Positions 58,169 through 64,000 of a DNA stretch of 64,000 bases are shown here, one piece after another; positions within the stretch are counted from its first letter, which is position 1, and each line of letters starts with the position of its first letter. The DNA is from Erysipelotrichaceae bacterium (GTDB taxonomy: Bacteria > Bacillota_I > Bacilli_A > Erysipelotrichales > Erysipelotrichaceae): NCBI GenBank assembly GCA_016280635.1, contig JAEEHC010000084.1, positions 43,809 through 107,808 on the forward strand, written 5' to 3'. A program made the translations under genes and the position numbers. The notes beneath the pieces were generated by a model that saw only the letters and a program-made list of their open reading frames with translations, was not told the DNA's origin and did not search any database.

Positions 58169-59752
58169 CTACTTTACTCTGAAGGCCTTCGGGGCCTTTT
58201 TCATGACCAGGACATACATGATTGCGGATACGGCAGCCAGAACGATGGTTATGATGGTCAGAACGGGAAGACTGATGGTTAAGTGAACTTCCATCAGGAT
58301 ATAGGAAACCAGATAGAAGACCCCGTCAATGACCGGGTAGGTCTTGTTGACGACCGTTCCCTCAAAGGAATAGGGCTGCAGAAGATAATAGGAAGTGATG
58401 TTGAAGAAACTGAAGAAGACGGCCAGTACCAGCGGTAAAAGGAAGCAGACAGCTACCTTGCCGGTCACCACGGTATCGGAATGAAGGGCCATGGCCACGC
58501 TCATTCCCACCCCCAGGATCAGGCCGATGGTCAGATTCTGCAGCATCACCGTGCGCAAGCGCAGATGGAGGTTTTCCATGATGCTGTCGCGGGTACGGTA
58601 GAAGTTATAGTTGATCAGATGGCGGTCCAGCTGGAAGAAGCAGAGCTGAATGAACTGCTTGGTGGGCCGGGAAGTGAAGATGTACATCAGAAAGAACATG
58701 TTCGGCATCATCCGGTAGATGGTGTCTCCGGTTATCTCGATTTCCAGGATGTCGGTAAAGAGTGCGGTGTCTGCCAGAAAGATGAAGACGGCCACCGGCA
58801 GAAGGCTGAAGATGACGCAGCCGATGAAACCGGGCAGGATGCTGCGGCGGTAGCGGGACAGAAACAGCCGGTATATGTAGCGGTAGCCGGTCCGGTTGGT
58901 CTTTTCCTCCTTTTCCCTGATCTTGATCTTCCTGTTCAGGTCGGTATAGTCAACGCCATCAATGACAAGGTTCTTGTTCTTGCCGCTGATGGTCAGCTGC
59001 AGCAGGTTGTACTTGAACAGGACGTCATACTTGTCGAAGTTCCAGAGATACAGCCAGGCTCCCACACCACCGATGACCAGCAGGATGCCGGCCAGCTCCA
59101 GAAACAGCACCGGCAGGCAGATGTCGAAGAAGACCGCCAGGGCGCAGACGATCAGGCAGGCCGCGGCCAGGGCCAGCCTCAGCGCCAGTTTTTGGGTAAC
59201 ATATCTTCCCCGTTTCTCGCTGATCATCAGGTTGATGCCTTCAGTCACATAGGTGATTGCCAGACGCAGGATGATCCAGTAGAGTACCCGCAGATAGCTG
59301 ACATTCAGTGAAGCAGCGATGAACAGTCCGGCCAGACCATAGAGCAGGCCCTGCTCGAGCAGATAGTTCTTCAGCAGATAGCGGCCGTAATCTTTGGGAT
59401 TGGCTTTCATCAGGATGATCAGGTCATAGTCATCTTCATTGAAAAGGAAGATGCCGTTGAAGGGCTCCCTGGCAATGCCCAGAAACAGCATCAGGGTCAG
59501 AAAGACGCTGAGTTGTGAGTTGGAAATGGTTCTGATGATCAGAAAGTAAATGATCTTTCTGGTAAAGCGATACAGATAGGACAGAATGGTCAGGGTAAGA
59601 CCGATTCCTTCCTTGGCCAGATATTCCGACGGCAGGTCATCGTAGAAGAAGCGCCGGAACAGGAAACTGTGCGACAGAAAGTAAAAGAAGGAATTGGCTT
59701 TCTTGCGGGAACGCAGGTCCCTGATCTGCCGGTTCAGCTGACGGTTATTCAC
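58169..59752 (-). CDS. ABC transporter permease, ABC-2 type large membrane protein
   Basis: 527 residues with about twelve membrane helices and no ATPase motif. The N-terminal 60 residues are hydrophilic, helices follow in two blocks, and a soluble loop lies between (YDVLFKYNLLQLTISGKNKN, KIKIREKEEKTN). The overlap of 8 bp with the upstream ATPase gene shows it is its membrane partner. The substrate is unknown; the order ATPase-permease-CPBP protease suggests peptide export or immunity, which is inference. Confidence 0.82.
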   Translation of the reverse strand: MNNRQLNRQIRDLRSRKKANSFFYFLSHSFLFRRFFYDDLPSEYLAKEGIGLTLTILSYLYRFTRKIIYFLIIRTISNSQLSVFLTLMLFLGIAREPFNGIFLFNEDDYDLIILMKANPKDYGRYLLKNYLLEQGLLYGLAGLFIAASLNVSYLRVLYWIILRLAITYVTEGINLMISEKRGRYVTQKLALRLALAAACLIVCALAVFFDICLPVLFLELAGILLVIGGVGAWLYLWNFDKYDVLFKYNLLQLTISGKNKNLVIDGVDYTDLNRKIKIREKEEKTNRTGYRYIYRLFLSRYRRSILPGFIGCVIFSLLPVAVFIFLADTALFTDILEIEITGDTIYRMMPNMFFLMYIFTSRPTKQFIQLCFFQLDRHLINYNFYRTRDSIMENLHLRLRTVMLQNLTIGLILGVGMSVAMALHSDTVVTGKVAVCFLLPLVLAVFFSFFNITSYYLLQPYSFEGTVVNKTYPVIDGVFYLVSYILMEVHLTISLPVLTIITIVLAAVSAIMYVLVMKKAPKAFRVK

Positions 59753-60440
59753 CTTTCAGTATCTCCACGATCCGCTCTTCGAATTCCGGAGTCTTGATGA
59801 TGTCATTGTCAACCAGCTCCAGCTTACCGTTATTCAGAACCACGATCTCATCGCACAGGGAAGTGGCCAGTTCCAGAATATGGGTAGAGAAGATGATCAC
59901 GTGATCCTCCTTGAGATCCTTGAGCATCTGCTTGATTTCAGCGGCAACGATGACATCCAGGGAAGTCAGCGGTTCATCAAGTAAAAGCACCTTGGGCCGG
60001 GCGATCAGGTACATCAGGATCTGCAGCTTGTGCTTCATGCCCATCGAGTAATCTTTGATCAGCTTGTGCTGGCTGGTTTCCTCAATGTCGATCAACTGAA
60101 AGTATTCACTGATTGTACGGTCTGGGGTGATGCCATTGATCTCGATGAAGGCCTTGATGAACTCATAACCGGTCAGAAACTCCGGCAGCATCGGGTCGGT
60201 CAGTACCAGGCCCAGATTGTGGGCATCCAGCTCTTCCCGGCTGCCGTCATCGTGTTCAATGTAGGCTTCACCCTTTTCGTGGTCGATCAGACCGTCTACG
60301 CAGTTGAAAAGGGTCGTCTTGCCGGAGCCGTTACGCCCCAGTAAGCCATACATCCTTCCCTGTTCAAAGGTGAAGGAAAGATCGTCCAATACCAGAGTGC
60401 TGCCGTAGCTCTTGGTGAGATTGCTGATGACCAGTTTCAT
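59745..60440 (-). CDS. ABC transporter ATP-binding protein
   Basis: 231 residues. Walker A GRNGSGKTT (35-43), Walker B KVLLLDEPLTSLD, and the switch region HVIIFSTHILELA are intact; the signature is degenerate (DYSMGMKHKLQILMYLIARP), as usual for CcmA/ABC-2-type export ATPases. AAGGAGG precedes ATG 60440. First gene of the ATPase-permease-CPBP unit; it is divergent from the diacylglycerol kinase-like gene. Confidence 0.92.
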   Translation of the reverse strand: MKLVISNLTKSYGSTLVLDDLSFTFEQGRMYGLLGRNGSGKTTLFNCVDGLIDHEKGEAYIEHDDGSREELDAHNLGLVLTDPMLPEFLTGYEFIKAFIEINGITPDRTISEYFQLIDIEETSQHKLIKDYSMGMKHKLQILMYLIARPKVLLLDEPLTSLDVIVAAEIKQMLKDLKEDHVIIFSTHILELATSLCDEIVVLNNGKLELVDNDIIKTPEFEERIVEILKGE

Positions 60441-60595
60441 ATGTTCATCCTCCTTGTGAGAAAAATCAGAATAATGTACAGGGCTGCTGCCGCTGTCCAA
60501 TTCAGTATATCATAATTCTTTTTTGCCGATTTCCTTAAACAAATCACACTTTTGTGGTAATATAAGCGATATATGTTTAGAGAAAGGAGAGGGAC

Positions 60596-61534
60596 ATGAA
60601 GTACATATTCGTGATTAATCCGGCTGCCGGTATTGAGAACTCCGAAGACAGACTGCTGGACTCTCTGAAAAAGAAGAAAAAGCTTAACTATGACATTTAT
60701 TATACAAAGGCTCCCAAGGACGCCATCAGTTTCGTAAAGAAGACCTGTCAGGAAAACCCTCAGGAGACTTTCTGCTTCGTTGCTGCCGGCGGCGACGGCA
60801 CCCTCAATGAGGTGGTTAATGGCGTAGCCGACTGCGAGAATGCCTGCTTCGGCTGCTGGCCCTGCGGTTCGGGCAACGACTTCGTCAAGTATTACGGCGA
60901 GGTTTCCAACGCCGCCAACCTCGACAACCTGCTTAACGGTCATCTGGAGACCATCGACCTGTTGCTGATCAACGGAAAGCGCTACTCGGTCAATGTCATC
61001 GACACCGGTTTTGACTGCGTGGTCATCAATCAGATGGAAAAGATCAGAAGGACACCAATCATAGGCGGCAAGAATGCCTATACTACCGGCATCGTTCAGG
61101 CCCTTTTCGGCGGCCGCCATCACCGGGGCATCATCAAGGTAGACGGGCAGATCATCAACCCCAAGGGCACCTTCATGCTGGCGACCTTTGCCAATGCCAG
61201 CCATATCGGCGGCGGCTACAAGGCAGCCCCGCGGGCACTGGCTGATGATGGACTGATCGATGTCTGCGTAGCCCGGCCGATCTCGATCCCCAAACTGGCC
61301 CAGATCATCGGCATCTACCGCAAGGGCGAGCATCTGGAGGACAAGAGATGCAAGGGCATTTTCTCCTATTATCAGGGCCGGGTAGTTGAAATTGACGCTG
61401 CCAGCCCGCTCTACATTGCCGCGGACGGCGAGATGATCAAAAGCCGGCACTTCCGCATCGAGATCGTCGACAAGAAGGTCCGCTATCTGGTTCCCCGCAA
61501 CAGCATTGAGCACAAGAAAGGTTCAGAGAACTGA
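60596..61534 (+). CDS. diacylglycerol kinase-family lipid kinase (DagK/YegS type)
   Basis: 312 residues. The catalytic loop GGDGT (65-69, in VAAGGDGTLNEVVNG) and PCGSGNDF are diagnostic of the DAGKc domain. The C-terminal beta-sandwich with AADGE follows. Such enzymes phosphorylate diacylglycerol or related lipids and recycle lipid from lipoteichoic acid synthesis. GAGAAAGGAGAG precedes the ATG. It is a single-gene unit with a terminator. Confidence 0.92.
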   Translation: MKYIFVINPAAGIENSEDRLLDSLKKKKKLNYDIYYTKAPKDAISFVKKTCQENPQETFCFVAAGGDGTLNEVVNGVADCENACFGCWPCGSGNDFVKYYGEVSNAANLDNLLNGHLETIDLLLINGKRYSVNVIDTGFDCVVINQMEKIRRTPIIGGKNAYTTGIVQALFGGRHHRGIIKVDGQIINPKGTFMLATFANASHIGGGYKAAPRALADDGLIDVCVARPISIPKLAQIIGIYRKGEHLEDKRCKGIFSYYQGRVVEIDAASPLYIAADGEMIKSRHFRIEIVDKKVRYLVPRNSIEHKKGSEN

Positions 61535-61558
61535 ACCTGATTAATTGATTTGAGTCAG

Positions 61559-61580
61559 GGCACGCTTGGGCGTGCCTTTT
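61559..61580 (+). terminator. Rho-independent terminator of the lipid-kinase gene
   Basis: GGCACGC (61559-61565), TTGG, GCGTGCC (61570-61576), then TTTT. A second perfect hairpin, GGTTCAG-AGAA-CTGAACC (61520-61537), spans the stop codon. Confidence 0.85.
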
Positions 61581-61582
61581 GC

Positions 61583-62521
61583 TTACCAGTCGACGGCAAT
61601 GTCGAGCTGGTAGACATTGCGGTGGGCAAAGGCTCCGGTATCGCAGACGATGCCCATGCCCAGTGAGGTCAGCACCAGAGTGCCCCGGGGCCGGATGTCC
61701 AGATTGGCGGCGACCATGATGTAATCGCCCAGCATCTTGCAGCCGTCTTCTCTTATCCAGTAGGGATCGTTGTTTCCCCGGCGGCGCATGATTCGGATGA
61801 CGCCGTCCATCGGGAGGTTATAGTAGGTCTCCTTACCGCTGGGACCGTTGACGGTTCCGCGCTTTTTGGTCAGCTTCTCGCCCTTGTAGGCCGGGTTGCG
61901 GTAGTTGGAGGCGGAGCGGACGACGACGCTGTAGCTGTGGCTTTCCTTATTGCCCTGTCTGTCCAGTGCTTCCACGGTAACCCGGTAGGTTCCAACCTTG
62001 AGGTTATTGACCGCTGAGGATATGGTATAACTGCCGGGCAGCAGTTTCTCGCTTAAGGACAGCTTGCCGTCGACATTGTCGCTGACGGAAAGCAGATTGC
62101 CGGAGGGGTCAAATTCACCGCCGGCGATCATGGAGACGGTTTCGTTTTTGAATTCAATGACCGGTGCCACGGCATCGACGACGCAGACCGTAAAGCTATC
62201 GGAGACGCTGCAGGTCTGCCCGTACTCATCGGCTGAGTTGACGGTAACATTAATGACATGCTCTCCCGGCTGGGAAAGGTCGATCCGCTCACGGTCAAAG
62301 ATGATCTCATTGCCGCCGTAAGCTTCCAGAAACTGGAAACAGTCCCAGTCTTCTTCGCTGCAGTTAAGTTCGATCTCCCTGTCCTTCAGGGTCAGGAAGG
62401 TCTCCTGTTGTAGCCGCTCCAGGCTTTCGGCCATGAGTTTCTTGAGATGATAGTGATTGTAAACCGTCAGGCCGCACAGGATGTTGGCGGCTGTCAGGAT
62501 GACGATCAGGATCTTTTTCAT
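61583..62521 (-). CDS. secreted or membrane-anchored protein with Ig-like and 3D-type domain
   Basis: 312 residues. An N-terminal membrane helix (about 1-20) is followed by a helical linker, an Ig-like DUF5011-type repeat (VVDAVAPVIEFKNETVSMIA, SVSDNVDGKLS, YRVTVEALDRQGNKES), and a C-terminal domain (IMVAANLDIRPRGTLVLTSL, VCDTGAFA, YQLDIAVDW) with the three-Asp layout of 3D/RlpA-like peptidoglycan-cleaving domains. It probably acts on the cell wall outside the membrane. AAAGGTG precedes the ATG. Confidence 0.8.
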   Translation of the reverse strand: MKKILIVILTAANILCGLTVYNHYHLKKLMAESLERLQQETFLTLKDREIELNCSEEDWDCFQFLEAYGGNEIIFDRERIDLSQPGEHVINVTVNSADEYGQTCSVSDSFTVCVVDAVAPVIEFKNETVSMIAGGEFDPSGNLLSVSDNVDGKLSLSEKLLPGSYTISSAVNNLKVGTYRVTVEALDRQGNKESHSYSVVVRSASNYRNPAYKGEKLTKKRGTVNGPSGKETYYNLPMDGVIRIMRRRGNNDPYWIREDGCKMLGDYIMVAANLDIRPRGTLVLTSLGMGIVCDTGAFAHRNVYQLDIAVDW

Positions 62522-62644
62522 GCCATGACACCTTTCTTGTCTGTCTATTATATAATACTTTTCCGGAAAAAGACAAATGGCGCGTCTGTGGAAAGCGTTT
62601 GGAAAAACCGGTAAATATGATAAAATGATACCGAGGTGGAAAGA

Positions 62645-63556
62645 ATGAAGAAAATATTAGTAATGTTATTAGCTCTGGCTTTCCTGTTACCGGGCTGTTC
62701 GTCCGGAAAGGGAACCACACAGGCCTATGATACCGGACTGGGACTGGAACTGTATCTGCCGGCCGGTTTTGAGGAATTTGATTCCGAAGACTTTGCCTAT
62801 GCGATTTCCAACGAGGATAATGTAGCTCTGGACAGCGCCAGAATGGTCGTTTTCGTCAATTATGAAAGTGACGACTATCTGAAGGCCATGGGTGCCTTCT
62901 ATAAGGACACCAAGGAATACGGCGAAAGCGTCAGTACCGACACGGCCATTAAGACTTCGGCCGGCATGGTTGGTGACCGTTATGTCTTCGACTACGATTA
63001 TGATGACCTCTATTACAAGGTCGCCTGCATCCCCGGCAACGGCGGTTATTACATTGTCAACTTCTGCTGCTACAACGATTCCAAGGAGCTTCCGGCCCGC
63101 TTTGATGAATATGCCAAGCAGATCAAGGTAGTCAAGGCCAAGGCTGATCTGGGCGTCAAGACCTATACCAACTCCCGCTTCAGCATCGTTCTTCCCGATT
63201 GCTTCGAGGAAGAAAAGGATAATGCTGACCTCTACGCTGACGCTGTCGGCCTGAGATTCAGCCTGTTCGATGAAGAATTCTTCAAGGAAAAAGGATATCC
63301 CTTCCCGGCCAGTGAGAAGGAAGCCCTGGAGAGTTTCCGGGCAATCTTTGAGGATACGGCCTATGAGATAAAGAATGACGGCGATCTGTACTACTATGTC
63401 CTTCCGGATGAAAAGGAAGGCTATGCCTATGTCTATACCATGAAGAAAGACAGCGACGGCTACATCGGCGTCGACGGCATCACCTTCATCGAGCACAAGG
63501 ATGACATGATTCCGGTCATCCTGAAGTGGACCAAGACCATCCAGCTTGTTGACTGA
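62645..63556 (+). CDS. lipoprotein, function unknown
   Basis: 303 residues. The signal MKKILVMLLALAFLLPGC has a lipobox with Cys18. The mature part holds two similar halves, each with a beta-rich segment (GLELYLPAGFEEF and NSRFSIVLPDCFEEE), which suggests a duplicated PsbP- or DUF-like fold. ATG 62645 is used: GAGGTGG lies just upstream and a GTG at 62636 is part of it. It is divergent from the 3D-domain gene; both are envelope proteins. An insertion sequence begins 14 bp after its stop. Confidence 0.8.
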   Translation: MKKILVMLLALAFLLPGCSSGKGTTQAYDTGLGLELYLPAGFEEFDSEDFAYAISNEDNVALDSARMVVFVNYESDDYLKAMGAFYKDTKEYGESVSTDTAIKTSAGMVGDRYVFDYDYDDLYYKVACIPGNGGYYIVNFCCYNDSKELPARFDEYAKQIKVVKAKADLGVKTYTNSRFSIVLPDCFEEEKDNADLYADAVGLRFSLFDEEFFKEKGYPFPASEKEALESFRAIFEDTAYEIKNDGDLYYYVLPDEKEGYAYVYTMKKDSDGYIGVDGITFIEHKDDMIPVILKWTKTIQLVD

Positions 63557-63648
63557 TAACATCAGAAAATGGGGGCTCTTAAATTAAACGTGGTTTAGCG
63601 TGGTTTAGGAGAGTAACCCATCAAAAACTATTAAATTAAACGTGGACG

Positions 63649-63672
63649 CCCAAGTGATGGAAATCACTTGGG
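63649..63672 (-). terminator. terminator of the transposase gene
   Basis: CCCAAGTGA (63649-63657), TGGAAA, TCACTTGGG (63664-63672). The transposase stop codon lies inside the stem. A similar hairpin occurs in the remnant at 41254-41279. Confidence 0.7.
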
Positions 63673-64000
63673 TTTTCCATAGGTAAGAATGAGTAAAGCG
63701 CGGTTTCTGAAACGCCTGAAATTGTGATATCCATAGGCTGATTTTATGATCGTTTTCAGCTGGTTGTTGAGAGATTCCGCGACCGCATTGGTAAGCTTGG
63801 TACGGTTCTGAGACCTGGCTATCCCATTGGCTATTCCCGCCTTCCATTTAAGATAGGTGTTGCCAACAGAGATCAGGGAATCGTTTCCGGAATCGATAAG
63901 CCTCTTCGATATGAACTCAATGAATTCCAGAGCTTCATGATAATTGACCTTCTGGTCATACCTGTAGAGGTCCTGAAGGATGTTGTAGGCGGTAAGCAGA
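63664..64000 (-). CDS. ISL3-family transposase, C-terminal 111 residues
   Basis: The frame enters at 64000 and stops with TGA at 63664-63666. The translation holds LTAYNILQDLYRYDQKVNYH, FIEFISKRLIDSGNDS, and the diagnostic end TNAVAESLNNQLKTIIKSAY followed by GYHNFRRFRNRALLILTYG. The (N)AVAE-x-LNN-x-(I/L)K segment with AYG(Y/F)xNFxxF is the C-terminal DDE region of ISL3-group transposases, including the catalytic Glu. The rest lies outside the window, so intactness is unknown. Confidence 0.85.
   Translation of the reverse strand, partial: LLTAYNILQDLYRYDQKVNYHEALEFIEFISKRLIDSGNDSLISVGNTYLKWKAGIANGIARSQNRTKLTNAVAESLNNQLKTIIKSAYGYHNFRRFRNRALLILTYGKPK

Larger units (their letters stand above)
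63571..64000. mobile_element. ISL3-type insertion sequence, one end
   Basis: The element appears to start at about 63571 with GGGGGCTCTTAAATTAAACG, similar to ISL3-family terminal repeats, which open with GGCTCTT. TTAAATTAAACGTGG occurs twice (63579-63593 and 63631-63645). A transposase gene enters from the right edge. The other end and the target duplication lie outside the window. Confidence 0.75.

Noticed and set aside
59895..59906. Palindrome GATCACGTGATC, considered as a parS-like site
   Set aside because: Only the CACGTG core matches parS, the flanks differ, and it lies inside the coding sequence of the ABC ATPase.

Overview
The window looks like a chromosomal segment of a low-to-mid-GC Gram-positive (Bacillota). 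The evidence is the gene order rsmG-noc-parA-parB, an HPr with the regulatory Ser46, a GlgC/GlgD glycogen pathway, strong AGGAGG-type ribosome binding sites, compact Rho-independent terminators, and lipoproteins with classical lipoboxes. Overall style (many HAD hydrolases, lineage-specific membrane proteins, a two-part glycogen cluster) suggests an Erysipelotrichia-like gut bacterium; that assignment is inference. Both strands are used in short operons and coding density is high.

Layout. 0-4 kb: the 5' end of an acyl-ACP thioesterase, a phospho-beta-glucosidase, HPr and a phosphoglucomutase. 4-9 kb: a HAD phosphatase, two poorly known proteins, MurA and an AraC-type effector-binding regulator. 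9-15 kb: an NAD/ADP-ribose block (ADP-ribosylglycohydrolase, PfkB kinase, then NrtR-PncA-PncB-NadE-NadD) with a palindromic candidate NrtR operator. 15-24 kb: glgB-glgP-pulA-ung-folC and a membrane protein, followed by an orphan 3' fragment of a cell-wall adhesin. 24-30.6 kb: small hypotheticals, an Imm32-like orphan, a ROK kinase, two methyltransferases and Tex. 30.8-34.4 kb: glgC-glgD-glgA. 34.5-36.9 kb: two paralogous membrane proteins with tail-fibre-like repeats, methionine aminopeptidase and a 29-residue membrane peptide, preceded by a perfect Noc-binding site. 37-40.6 kb: parB-parA-noc-rsmG. 40.7-47.6 kb: rpiB, an IS remnant, a secreted SLH-like adhesin, hypotheticals, argS and tRNA-Arg. 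47.7-55.8 kb: a DeoR-type regulator divergent from an operon of alanine dehydrogenase, a lipoprotein binding protein, a divergent SHMT-like enzyme and a complete Liv-type ABC transporter. 55.9-63.6 kb: tRNA-Val, a HAD-STAS fusion, an ABC exporter with a CPBP protease, a diacylglycerol kinase-like protein, a 3D-domain protein and a lipoprotein. The window ends inside an ISL3-type insertion sequence.

How the genes work together. PgcA, GlgC/GlgD, GlgA and GlgB make glycogen; GlgP and pullulanase break it down. HPr and the GH1 enzyme belong to PTS sugar use, and a cre-like sequence lies on the HPr promoter. The NAD block covers salvage from nicotinamide to NAD, with a regulator whose known effector class is ADP-ribose, next to an enzyme that could release ADP-ribose. 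The best candidate for an undescribed system is the 47.7-55.8 kb amino-acid operon, because its SHMT-like protein has lost residues that folate-dependent SHMTs conserve. Second candidates are the paired repeat-bearing membrane proteins and the HAD-STAS fusion.
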